NCBI GenBank assembly: GCA_002356515.1
Contig: AP017607.1
Span: 62,001 to 126,000 of the forward strand
Length of the DNA stretch: 64,000 nt
Origin: Mesorhizobium loti
GTDB lineage: Bacteria > Pseudomonadota > Alphaproteobacteria > Rhizobiales > Rhizobiaceae
Direction: 5' to 3'
The position numbers were made by a program, and so were the translations under genes. Each line of letters begins with the position of its first letter. Position 1 is the first letter of the stretch. This document shows, one piece after another, positions 43,403-52,032 of this stretch. Below the pieces are notes generated by a model that had not been told where the DNA came from, made no database searches, and was given only the letters and a program-made list of their open reading frames with translations.

Positions 43403-43939
43403 TCATCCTGGCAGCGCCAGACGCTCGTCCGGCGTCATGCGGGCCTCGGCTTGCCGGCGAATGTCCGAACCGGCCTGGCGGAGCATGGCGCACCAGTCTT
43501 CCACATTGTACGTGGTCGCCACGCTGCCCCTGGCCAGATCGTAGATGACGCAGGGCTTGTTTGCGATGACGAGCCGAAGCACGTTGACGGCCGTGCCGGG
43601 TGATGCGCCGTCCCAGACCATCATGCCAAAGTCAGCGCGCCGCGCCATCTCCCGGTCTTTGGCGGCCTGGACAAAGTCCCCTGTGGCGCCCTCATCAGGA
43701 GAAGGAACATGGTAGGCGGCCCAGTCGCCCAGATTGTTGCGGGGTTCCTTGCCGGCATGGAAGACCCCGACATGCTCGTACCTATAGCCCGCGAGCAGGC
43801 CCTGTATCTCGGCATCGGCTCCCGACGCATCACCAATCAGCACGCCGTGCTCGGCAGCAACGACTGCGCCGATGCGTGTGATGGCAGGTTCCGGCAGCTC
43901 GTATATCTCGCGTGATCCACCTATGAATATCATCGACAT
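43403..43939 (-). CDS. SLOG-family Rossmann protein (DUF2493-like)
   Basis: This protein of about 178 residues starts at the ATG at 43939. It reads MSMIFIGGSREIYELPEPAI, then GVLIGDASGADAEIQ and MARRADFGMMVWDG, the layout of the SLOG superfamily of nucleotide-derivative-binding proteins (DprA, YspA/DUF2493, LOG). Such proteins are frequent on ICEs and may sense or hydrolyse nucleotide signals. A second, larger member is at 45104. The preceding 200 bp are GC-rich and empty. Confidence 0.75.
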   Translation of the reverse strand: MSMIFIGGSREIYELPEPAITRIGAVVAAEHGVLIGDASGADAEIQGLLAGYRYEHVGVFHAGKEPRNNLGDWAAYHVPSPDEGATGDFVQAAKDREMARRADFGMMVWDGASPGTAVNVLRLVIANKPCVIYDLARGSVATTYNVEDWCAMLRQAGSDIRRQAEARMTPDERLALPG

Positions 43940-44141
43940 CGTGACTCTCCCTTCTCTCCAGCGTCCCCCGCCCACGCGCCGGCCGCCCTCTCGCTGTGGC
44001 CCTGCGCGAGGGATCGTCACCCGAAGGCCGAGACGGCGAAGCCGGCGCGGGGAGCAGCGGGACGCCGCGACTAGAGCCCGGCCGGCCGCGGGCCGGCGCG
44101 CCCAGACCCTGCCGCTGCTGGAGGCGCTAGGGAGCGTGGAG

Positions 44142-44651
44142 CTAGTGGCCGTTGTCGGCCAGCCAGAGGCTCACATCCGGGATCGAGCGCATCAGGATAG
44201 ACGGGTTGTCCCGCGACGGGACAAAACCCCAGCTCTGCCAGTAGCGCTCGGCCTCGGCGTCGATCGCCCGCACCACCACCGCGCGGCCGCCAACGATGTC
44301 TGCGCCGGCCACACAGCGATGCAGCGCGTCCTTGACCAAGCCGCTGCCGATGCCTTGTCCGGCATAGCGGTGGTCGACGGCGAGTTGGCCAATCAGCAGG
44401 CAGGGGATCGGATCGGGCGGGCGTCCGGTGCGGATGGCGCGCGGGGCGCTGTTTGGCTGGATTACGCCCGGCGCGAGGCCGTAATAGCCGACGACTGTTG
44501 CCTCGTCGTGAACGACCAGGACGCGAGTAAACCCGCGCGCCTGGTTCGTTCGCGCGAAGCCGGCCAGCCACGCGTTAAGCGCCGGCTTGCCGCAATCGAA
44601 GCTGTCGAGGCGGTGCGCGTCGTGGAGGAGTTCGATGCTTGAAAGCGCCAC
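44142..44651 (-). CDS. GNAT acetyltransferase toxin (TacT-type)
   Basis: This 169-residue protein is of the TacT/AtaT kind, which acetylates aminoacyl-tRNA and halts translation. It has the acetyl-CoA loop RYAGQGIGSGL and the start FDCGKPALNAWLAGFA typical of these toxins. The GTG start directly follows the stop of the DUF1778 antitoxin gene with no gap. It fits an element-maintenance module. A plain metabolic GNAT is unlikely given its partner. Confidence 0.88.
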   Translation of the reverse strand: MALSSIELLHDAHRLDSFDCGKPALNAWLAGFARTNQARGFTRVLVVHDEATVVGYYGLAPGVIQPNSAPRAIRTGRPPDPIPCLLIGQLAVDHRYAGQGIGSGLVKDALHRCVAGADIVGGRAVVVRAIDAEAERYWQSWGFVPSRDNPSILMRSIPDVSLWLADNGH

Positions 44652-44936
44652 CTAGCGGTCCCAGGGCGGGGACCGACGCAGCCGCTCGGCCGCCTTCGGC
44701 GGGGGCGCGGAGGCGGGCGCCGAGATCGCCTGCATGAAGGCGTCATAGGCTTCCGGGGACACGCGGATGACGGTTTCGTTGAGGATGGCCGCCTGCGCCT
44801 CGTGGAGTGCCGCGCGCCGCACGAACTCGGTGCGCGACAGGCCGAGGAGCTCCGCGCCGCGGTCGATGATGGTGAGATCATCGTCGCGAAACCGCATCGA
44901 AACGGGTATTTCCTTCCTCGTGGCTGTAGTGGCCAT
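44652..44936 (-). CDS. DUF1778-family antitoxin
   Basis: This 94-residue ribbon-helix-helix antitoxin has an N-terminal DNA-binding part (IPVSMRFRDDDLTIIDRGAEL) and a C-terminal toxin-binding tail ending RRSPPWDR. It neutralises the GNAT toxin encoded directly downstream and represses the pair. A perfect palindrome 20 bp upstream of its ATG (44956-44969) is the probable operator. Longer readings extending to 45581 pass through an unrelated frame. Confidence 0.9.
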   Translation of the reverse strand: MATTATRKEIPVSMRFRDDDLTIIDRGAELLGLSRTEFVRRAALHEAQAAILNETVIRVSPEAYDAFMQAISAPASAPPPKAAERLRRSPPWDR

Positions 44937-44955
44937 GGCGCGCTCCTGTGCTGCG

Positions 44956-44969
44956 GACGTATATACGTC
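44956..44969. promoter_or_regulatory. Palindromic operator of the toxin-antitoxin pair
   Basis: GACGTATATACGTC is a perfect 14-bp palindrome located 20 bp before the antitoxin start. This is the usual place for autorepression by a DUF1778 antitoxin. Confidence 0.7.
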
Positions 44970-45103
44970 TATGTAACGCGGACCGCAATACAAGTCGCGT
45001 GGCGGAACGCTGTACCGAAGCGGGGTCGTGCTTCGCGCGCGGCGGGCCGAACCCGACCGCGCCCGGTCGGGTTCGATGGTGCGCTTGCGAGGAAAACGGC
45101 GCT

Positions 45104-46045
45104 TCACGCGCCGCCCTCCGCGAACCGCCAGACGGGGATGCCGAGCCGACGGGCCTTGTCGGCAAGGTTGTCGGTGATGCCGGAGCCGGGAAAGACGATC
45201 AGGCCGTAGGGCACCACCGAGAGAAGCAGGTCGTTGCGGCGGAACGGAGCGGCCTTGGCGTGACGGTTCCAATCCGGCTTGAAGGCGATCTGGGTGACCT
45301 TGCGGTTCTCGGCCCAGCAGGCGGCGATGCGTTCGGCGCCGCGCGGGCTGCCGCCGTGGAGCAGCACCATGTCGGGATGCTTCTCGCGGGCCTTGTCGAG
45401 CGCGTCCCAGATCCGGTCGTGATCGTTGCAGTCGAGGCCGCCGGCAAAAGCAATCTTGGTGCCGGCCGGGACCAGCATCTCGGTCTCGGCGTGACGGCGG
45501 GCGGCGAGGAAGTCTCTGGAGTCGATCACCGCCGCCGTCATAGCCTGGTGGCTGACCTTGGAGCCGGTGCGTGGCCGCCATGCCGATCCGGTCTGTGCCT
45601 CGTAGAGGTCGGCGGCCTCATCACGCATGATTTCGAGCACGTTGCGGCGCTCGATATAGGTGATGCCCTCGGCAGTGAGCCGTTCGAGCTCGACCGACTT
45701 CACTTCGGAACCGTCCTGCTCCTGCTGGCTCGAACGCTGGGCCTCCTCATTGCGGTCGAGGCTGCGGGCGACGCGCTCGGCGGCACGGTGGAAGACGTTT
45801 GCAAAGGACCAGAGCAGGTCGTCGAGATCGGGTTCGAGCCTGGTGTCGCCGAGCATGCCGGCGAAGGTCTCGACGATCCCGGCAAGCCCCGCCCGGATTA
45901 CTTCGTCGTCGGGAAGTGGCCGAGCATCAGGTTCGTCCTGATGCGGACGATGGCCGTACATCTGCAGTTCGAGGATGACGCGATCGGTCGGCGAGGAGGC
46001 GTGGTAGGGCTCGTAGGCGTCGTCGAAAGGAAGCTCGTAGGTCAT
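45104..46045 (-). CDS. DUF2493 (SLOG) domain protein
   Basis: This 313-residue protein starts at the ATG at 46045 (MTYELPFDDAYEPYH). A helical N-terminal half with RAGLAGIVETFAGML and a charged central stretch leads to a C-terminal DUF2493 domain. That domain reads KIAFAGGLDCNDHDRIWDAL, LLHGGSPRGAERIA and VFPGSGITDNLADKARRLGI. The family binds nucleotides, and this large form is a hallmark ICE gene of Rhizobiales. The function in transfer is not known. It is followed by the toxin-antitoxin pair on the same strand. Confidence 0.9.
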   Translation of the reverse strand: MTYELPFDDAYEPYHASSPTDRVILELQMYGHRPHQDEPDARPLPDDEVIRAGLAGIVETFAGMLGDTRLEPDLDDLLWSFANVFHRAAERVARSLDRNEEAQRSSQQEQDGSEVKSVELERLTAEGITYIERRNVLEIMRDEAADLYEAQTGSAWRPRTGSKVSHQAMTAAVIDSRDFLAARRHAETEMLVPAGTKIAFAGGLDCNDHDRIWDALDKAREKHPDMVLLHGGSPRGAERIAACWAENRKVTQIAFKPDWNRHAKAAPFRRNDLLLSVVPYGLIVFPGSGITDNLADKARRLGIPVWRFAEGGA

Positions 46046-46290
46046 GGCGTGTCTCCGTCGGTTGTTGCCGCGCCCATCGCGGCCTGACAGCGAAACCCGG
46101 CCGCGCGCCGGGCGCGGCCGCACCGAAGGCCGTAGCAAAGCGGAGGACGGCGCAGCCGTTGCGGCCGTGACCGGGGCGTGGCAGGGGTCGCCTCTCGGAC
46201 AGGCCGCGGGCGCGGCCTCTCCGGTGGACTGCCGCCATGCAAGGAGGCCTTCGTGTGACGCCACCCCCGCCGCCTGCCGGCTCGGGCCGT

Positions 46291-47340
46291 TCATCCCGGA
46301 GGCAGGAAAAGACGGGCATCCTTCGGAACGAGCTGGTCGCTGAGCCATGCCGCGAGATGGGCGGGGCCGAGATGGCGCAGATCGTCGTTGAAGTCGCCGA
46401 GCTGCGGCCGCAACACCAGGGCGAGGATCCCTGACTCGCCTGCGCGCTGGCTGAGACGCTCGATGCCGTGCCGGCCGGCGGCGTCGGCGTCGGCCGCGAT
46501 GTAGAGGCGACGGCAGCCCGCCGGGAAGGACAGGCCGGCGAGGTGATTGGCCGAGGTGGCGGCGGCTACAGGCAGTGTCGGCATCACCGTCCTGAGGGAC
46601 GCCATCGTCTCGAACCCTTCGCCGGCGGCCATGACCGGGACCGGCGCACCGGACTGAAGACCAAGCCAGATGCCGTTGCCAAGCAGGTCGCCCAGCGAGC
46701 GGCGTGGATCCGTGAGTTGTGCCTTGCCCTGACCCGAAGGATCAAGCCAGGTGCGTTGCAGCCCGGTGATCTGCCCATCGAGGTTGGTGACAGCGGCAAT
46801 CAGCGCAGGCAGGACCTGCGTCTCGCCGGTCACGAGATCCCGGTAGTAGCAGCCTGGATGGAAGCGCAGGGCGCGCTCACGCGAGGTCAGGAGAATGCCA
46901 CGGCCACTGAGATAGCGTTCCGCCAGCGTACCGGCGATCGGTTGCGACATGCCGAAAAGGCGACGCGCGGCATCGGGAGAGCCGCGTGCCGCGGCAGGTT
47001 GGTGCTGCGTGCCAAGGGGCGGGGGCTGGGGCGGCAGCAGCGGCATGGAGAGGAAGCGACGTGCTTCATCCGCGACCTCGCGGAAGTCGACCAGACCACA
47101 GCTCTGCTCGATGACGTCGAGCAGGTCGCCATACTCCCCCGACGACTCGTCGACCCATTTTCCGGCTGCCTTGCCGCCAACCGCCTTGAGCCGCACGTGC
47201 ATGGAACGGCCGCCCGTGTTGCGGACATCGCCGACCATCCAGTAATTGCCGCAGCGATGGCCGTTGGAGAGATATTCGCGGCACACCGCCTCGGCATGTT
47301 CGCCAAGGCGCCGTGCCAGCTCGGAGGCCGAACCGGTCAC
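46291..47340 (-). CDS. Toprim-domain protein (DUF7146/primase-like)
   Basis: This 349-residue protein has an N-terminal zinc-less primase-like region (GNYWMVGDVRNTGG) and a C-terminal Toprim domain with Glu241 (AAGEGFET) and Asp284/Asp286 (IAADADAAG). Toprim proteins on ICEs may prime complementary-strand synthesis after transfer. It lies 12 bp after the giant helicase gene on the same strand, so they are probably one operon. The intergenic 46046-46290 is GC-rich and empty. Confidence 0.9.
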   Translation of the reverse strand: MTGSASELARRLGEHAEAVCREYLSNGHRCGNYWMVGDVRNTGGRSMHVRLKAVGGKAAGKWVDESSGEYGDLLDVIEQSCGLVDFREVADEARRFLSMPLLPPQPPPLGTQHQPAAARGSPDAARRLFGMSQPIAGTLAERYLSGRGILLTSRERALRFHPGCYYRDLVTGETQVLPALIAAVTNLDGQITGLQRTWLDPSGQGKAQLTDPRRSLGDLLGNGIWLGLQSGAPVPVMAAGEGFETMASLRTVMPTLPVAAATSANHLAGLSFPAGCRRLYIAADADAAGRHGIERLSQRAGESGILALVLRPQLGDFNDDLRHLGPAHLAAWLSDQLVPKDARLFLPPG

Positions 47341-47352
47341 GATCGCCTCCCC

Positions 47353-50300
47353 TCAAGCCGCTGCCGTACGGTCGGTGACCCCGACCAGCGTATGGCGCTC
47401 GAGAAGGGAGGCGAGGATGGCGGACCCCGTCGCGGACGTCGGGATGAACAGCCGGAGCTTCCAGGAGATGATTTCGGAGACCAGGCCGAGGGCCTTCAGC
47501 CGGGGAACAAAAGCGTCGGTGAAGCCGATCAGCTCGACACGGTAGTCGTTCATGACACGACTGCGGCGCAGGGTCAGGCCATCGGCGAGTTGAAGTCCGA
47601 TCCTGCCTTCCACGAGCCCATTCCATGCCGCGTCCAGTGCGAGCGCCGGTACATTATCGAGCCCCAGATTGCGGAACATGGTCGCGACAAGGGTCGGCGC
47701 AATGTGACGCCCGATGATGCGTTCGCCGGCATCGGTCTGGATCCGGTAAACCTGACAATCATGATCCGGCAAGCGCCGCCAGATCGGCAACAGCAGACCC
47801 GTCACGATATGAAAGGTGCTGGTGGCGAACTCCGGGACGGCGGCGACTTCTGTCTGCCACAGGTCGCAGAAAAGTTTTCGGTCGGCCGGCTGCCAGTGGG
47901 TTTCGGCAAGGGCGTCGAGACCGAAGCGCAGCTCGTCGGTCGGCCGCAGCAGGCGTACGCGGTGCTCTATCGTCCCGTCGTCCAGCATCAGGCTCGCCGT
48001 CGGCAGCTGGACCGCCGCGCGGTTCGACCGCGTGTTGACCAGCAGGACCGATTGCGGCTCCGCGCGCACGATCGCCAGCGCGTCGACCAGGCCGAGCGGC
48101 CGGATGCGGTCCTTGCGCGCGACTGTCAGCACATGCGACTGCGCGCCCGAGACCGGATGCGTGTAGACGGTGCGACGATCGGTGACGACGATGCTCTCCG
48201 CCGCAATCGTCTCCAGACCTTTGTCATAGGAGCCGGCAGCGATCGCGCCCTCCACCTTCGCCGTCATCAGTTGCTCGAACACTTCGAACAGCAGGTTCTG
48301 GGTTTCGATCCGCAGCGCCAGCAGGCGGTTGAGCCAGGTCGTGATCGGCGGCAACTCGTCGCGCAACCCGCCCTCGTCGGTGGTCAGCGACAGACCCGTG
48401 ACGGTCTCGAAGGCCGTCAGCGAACAACCTTCGATCTTGCCCTGATGCAGGATCATGTAGAATTGGCGAAGCGCGGCCCGCGCGTAGGGGCTTTCGAGAT
48501 TGTCCTCGGCACGGAACAGCCCTGCCCCGCCGGTCTGGCGCTGGCCGCGTGTGATGGCGCCCAGCGTGTCGAGCCGTCGTGCGATCGTCGACAGGAAGCG
48601 CTTGCCGGCCTTCACATTGGCGGCCATCGGCCGGAACAAGGGCGGTTGCTTCTGATTTGTGCGGTGGGTCCGTCCGAGACCCTGGATGGCGTTGTCGGCG
48701 CGCCAGCCGGCTTCGAGCAGATAGTGCTTGCGAAGCCTCTGGTTTCGCGCCCCGAGATCGGCGTGGTAGGAGCGCCCGGTGCCGCCGGCGTCCGAAAAAA
48801 TCAGGACGCGCTTATCGTCATCCATAAAACTCTGTGTCTCGGCGAGATTGGCCGAGCCAGGGCGGTTCTCGACGGCCAGCCGGTCGATACCATCGCGGCC
48901 GGTTTTCTTGACGATCCGCCGCGAGCGGCCTGTCACCTCGGCGACGAGATCCGTTCCGAAATGGTGGAGGATCTGGTCGAGCGCGCTGCCTACCGGCGGC
49001 AGCGAGGCGAGTTTTTCGAGCATCTCGTCGCGCCGGCGAACGGCCTCCCGGCACTGGACGGGATTGCCGTCTTCGTCATGGACCGGCCGTGAATAGAGGT
49101 TGCCTTCCGTATCCGAATACTCCTCGAACAACTGCGTCGGGAAGGAGTGCATCAAGTACCCGCCAACATACTCACGCGGCGTGACGTCGCAATGGAGATC
49201 CGACCATTCCTCGGTCGGGATCTCGGCAAGGCGCCGTTCCATCAGCGCTTCGCCGGTCGAGACGATCTGCACGACCGCCGAATGACCGTCGGCGAGGTCT
49301 TGCCCGATCGCGCCGATCAGGGTCGGCGTCATCATCGAGGTGATGAGGTGGCTGAAGAATCGCTGCTTGGTGCTCTCGAAGGCTGAGCGCGCCGCCGACT
49401 TGGCGTTGCGGTTCAGCGTGCCGGCCTCGCTGGTAATGTTTGCCGCCTCGAGTGCGGCGGTCAGGTTGTTGTGGATGACCTGGAATGCATCGGCATAGGC
49501 GTTGTAGATGCGGATCTGCTCCGCGGTCAGCGCGTGCTCGAGCAAGTCGTATTCGACGCCGTCATAGGAGAGCGAACGCGCCGTATAGAGACCTAGCGAT
49601 TTGAGATCGCGGGCGAGCACTTCCATCGCCGCGACACCGCCATCCTCAATCGCGGCGACGAACTCGGCGCGGTTGGCGAATGGAAAATCCTCGCTGCCCC
49701 AGATGCCGAGACGCTGCGCATAGGCCAGGTTCTCGACCGCGGTCGCACCGGTCGCGGAGACGTAGACGATGCGCGCGTCGGGAAGGGCGTGCTGCAGCCG
49801 CAGGCCCGCCCTGCCCTGCTGCGAGGGAGCGACGTCGCCGCGCTCGCCTTTGCCGCCCGCCGCGTTTGCCATGGCATGGGCTTCGTCGAAGACGATGACG
49901 CCATCGAAAGACTTATGGGTCCCTCTCGGGCCTTCGTCCCTCCCCGCCTCTTGGCCAACCCAATCGAGGATCTGTGCAATCCGGGACTTCTTGCCCTCCC
50001 GTTCCTGCGAGCGGAGCGTCGCGTAGGTGGTGAACAGGATGCCCTCGGCGAGGCGGATCGGCGTGCCCTGCCGATAGCGCGACAGCGGCTGTACGAGGAG
50101 TCTTTCCTGGCCAAGTGCCGCCCAATCGCGCTGGGCGTCTTCCAGCAGCTTGTCCGACTTGGATATCCAGATCGCGCGGCGCCGCCCCTGCAGCCAATTG
50201 TCGAGGATGATGCCGGCGACCTGCCTGCCCTTGCCGCATCCGGTTCCGTCACCCAAAAACCATCCACGGCGGAAGCGGACCGCGTTCGCAGCCCCTTCTG

Positions 50301-51849
50301 GCGCGGCCGAGACGACATCGCAGGTCTCGTCAACCGTCCAGGCGCCGGTGAGATAACCGGAATGGGCTTGGCCCGCATAGATGACGCTTTCGAGCTGGGC
50401 ATCCGACAGCAGGCCTTCGTCGATGATCGCATCAGGAAGAAGCGGGCGATAGGAAGGTTTTGGCGGCGCGACGGCGGCCATTGCGGCCGACTGCACGAGC
50501 GGCGTTGGATGCGGTTTTGCGCGGGGAATGTCGATCGACTGGAGCGCATAGGGTTCGTAGATCGTGTCGGTGAGCCGGCCGCCCTCTTCCGGCATCCAGT
50601 CGCGTAGCTCATAGGCGAGGGGGACGGCCGGCGTGCTGTTTGCCTTGACCTGGCGGGCGGGGTTCGCTCGCGCATTCGTACGGACCGATTGGATGGCCTT
50701 CGGAGCAGAAGTTGAGACTGCTAGGGTTGCGGCTCTTGTCCCCGATCGGGCAGCCATGTGGATGGCGGCATTGCGCGGGATGACGTTGGACAGCGCGCCG
50801 ATCGAATCCGGAAAGCCGCCCGGTAGCCGGGGCGGCAGAGCCGTGATCCAGGCGAGCAGCGTTTCGACATCGGTGGCTTTGCCCGGCGACCGGACGAAGT
50901 TTTTCGGTTCGGCGGCCGGTACCTTGTCGATAATTGTCAGGCGGGTCTCAGTGGTGGTGCCATGGCGGGCGTAGACACGGCCGTCGATCGCCGCGGTGAA
51001 GATGACGGTGCCTTGCTGCTGCAGGCGTTCGAAGCCGGGCCGCCATCTGGGGTTTTCCGGAGACAGCCCGGTTCCGGTGATGGCGACCAGGCGCCCGCCG
51101 GCGCGCAGGCGTGCGAATGTGGAGGAGAGATGCCGCCATGCCGCGTCATTGACATGGCCGTCGACATGGGCGCCGACGCTGAACGGTGGATTCATCAACA
51201 CGATGGACGGCTCGATGGCCGCGTCGAGATGATCGTCGATATGGGCGGCGTCGTGCCGCGAGACGGGGACCCGGGGAAACAGCAGGCCGAGGAGATCGGC
51301 CCGCGTCGCGGCGAGCTCGTTGAGGGCGATCGAGGCGCGCGCCATCTCGGCATGGACGGCGAGCAGACCGGTGCCGGCCGAGGGTTCGAGAACGAGGTCG
51401 CAAGATGCGATCGCCGCGGCGTGCGCCGTGACGAAAGCCAGAGGCAAGGGTGTGGACAGCTGCTGCATGGCCTGGCTCTCGTCGGAGCGCCGCGTGTGGG
51501 TGGGAACGAGTTCGGCGATGCGTTCCATCATCGCCAGCGTTGCCTGGGGCGTGCTCGACCGGGACAGGATCGCCGGCCCAAACCGGCGCAGAAACAGCAC
51601 CTGGGCGACTTCGAGCGCCTCATAGGCGTCTTTCCAGACCCAGAACCCTTGCGCATCGCTGCCGCCAAAACTGGTCGTCATGGCAGTGCGCAGTGTGGCG
51701 GTGGTGACAGGCTCGCCCTGCTCGAGAAAAGGCAGAAGCCGCGGTGCCGCCCGATAAATCGCCTGGGCGTTGTTAACGGCGTATTGTGCCGGCGCGGCCA
51801 GCGATGCGGCCGTCCGGGCAATGGTCGATGGGGTCGAAACGATGTTCAT
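47353..51849 (-). CDS. Giant methylase/strawberry-notch helicase fusion protein
   Basis: This protein of about 1498 residues starts at the ATG at 51849. An N-terminal methyltransferase-like domain has motif I LEPSAGTG at 154-161 and the NPPF catalytic tetrad at 220-223. A strawberry-notch superfamily 2 helicase follows: Walker A GDGTGCGKG (533-541), DEAH at 655-658, GGTGRSYHAD and an arginine-finger GLGRTHRTNQ. It is shared by many Rhizobiales ICEs and plasmids. It could modify the element's adenine residues while remodelling DNA, protecting transferred DNA from host restriction. That role is inferred. Confidence 0.93.
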   Translation of the reverse strand: MNIVSTPSTIARTAASLAAPAQYAVNNAQAIYRAAPRLLPFLEQGEPVTTATLRTAMTTSFGGSDAQGFWVWKDAYEALEVAQVLFLRRFGPAILSRSSTPQATLAMMERIAELVPTHTRRSDESQAMQQLSTPLPLAFVTAHAAAIASCDLVLEPSAGTGLLAVHAEMARASIALNELAATRADLLGLLFPRVPVSRHDAAHIDDHLDAAIEPSIVLMNPPFSVGAHVDGHVNDAAWRHLSSTFARLRAGGRLVAITGTGLSPENPRWRPGFERLQQQGTVIFTAAIDGRVYARHGTTTETRLTIIDKVPAAEPKNFVRSPGKATDVETLLAWITALPPRLPGGFPDSIGALSNVIPRNAAIHMAARSGTRAATLAVSTSAPKAIQSVRTNARANPARQVKANSTPAVPLAYELRDWMPEEGGRLTDTIYEPYALQSIDIPRAKPHPTPLVQSAAMAAVAPPKPSYRPLLPDAIIDEGLLSDAQLESVIYAGQAHSGYLTGAWTVDETCDVVSAAPEGAANAVRFRRGWFLGDGTGCGKGRQVAGIILDNWLQGRRRAIWISKSDKLLEDAQRDWAALGQERLLVQPLSRYRQGTPIRLAEGILFTTYATLRSQEREGKKSRIAQILDWVGQEAGRDEGPRGTHKSFDGVIVFDEAHAMANAAGGKGERGDVAPSQQGRAGLRLQHALPDARIVYVSATGATAVENLAYAQRLGIWGSEDFPFANRAEFVAAIEDGGVAAMEVLARDLKSLGLYTARSLSYDGVEYDLLEHALTAEQIRIYNAYADAFQVIHNNLTAALEAANITSEAGTLNRNAKSAARSAFESTKQRFFSHLITSMMTPTLIGAIGQDLADGHSAVVQIVSTGEALMERRLAEIPTEEWSDLHCDVTPREYVGGYLMHSFPTQLFEEYSDTEGNLYSRPVHDEDGNPVQCREAVRRRDEMLEKLASLPPVGSALDQILHHFGTDLVAEVTGRSRRIVKKTGRDGIDRLAVENRPGSANLAETQSFMDDDKRVLIFSDAGGTGRSYHADLGARNQRLRKHYLLEAGWRADNAIQGLGRTHRTNQKQPPLFRPMAANVKAGKRFLSTIARRLDTLGAITRGQRQTGGAGLFRAEDNLESPYARAALRQFYMILHQGKIEGCSLTAFETVTGLSLTTDEGGLRDELPPITTWLNRLLALRIETQNLLFEVFEQLMTAKVEGAIAAGSYDKGLETIAAESIVVTDRRTVYTHPVSGAQSHVLTVARKDRIRPLGLVDALAIVRAEPQSVLLVNTRSNRAAVQLPTASLMLDDGTIEHRVRLLRPTDELRFGLDALAETHWQPADRKLFCDLWQTEVAAVPEFATSTFHIVTGLLLPIWRRLPDHDCQVYRIQTDAGERIIGRHIAPTLVATMFRNLGLDNVPALALDAAWNGLVEGRIGLQLADGLTLRRSRVMNDYRVELIGFTDAFVPRLKALGLVSEIISWKLRLFIPTSATGSAILASLLERHTLVGVTDRTAAA

Positions 51850-52032
51850 GGAGATGTCCTTCGCGAGAGGGAGAAGGCCCTCACGCCGGCACTCTCTCCG
51901 CGCCAGCCGGGCCACACACCTCCCGGCTCCCCTCTGCCTCCGGCGTCGATGCACCAAAGGGGTTGCGCTCTGCGCAAAGCCAGACTTGAATGCGCGTACA
52001 GGGATGCGGCGGCGACCTGGAGCTGTGGAGGG

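Noticed and set aside
46468..49092. Long plus-strand open frame of 874 codons
   Set aside because: It is antisense to the Toprim and giant helicase genes, whose motifs are clear. High GC creates such open shadows. Its translation is Arg/Gly/Gln-rich with no family pattern.
50962..52032. Upstream extension of the DUF1173 frame
   Set aside because: It runs antisense through the giant helicase gene and lacks any domain. The true start at 52033 has a ribosome site and the family's usual N-terminus.
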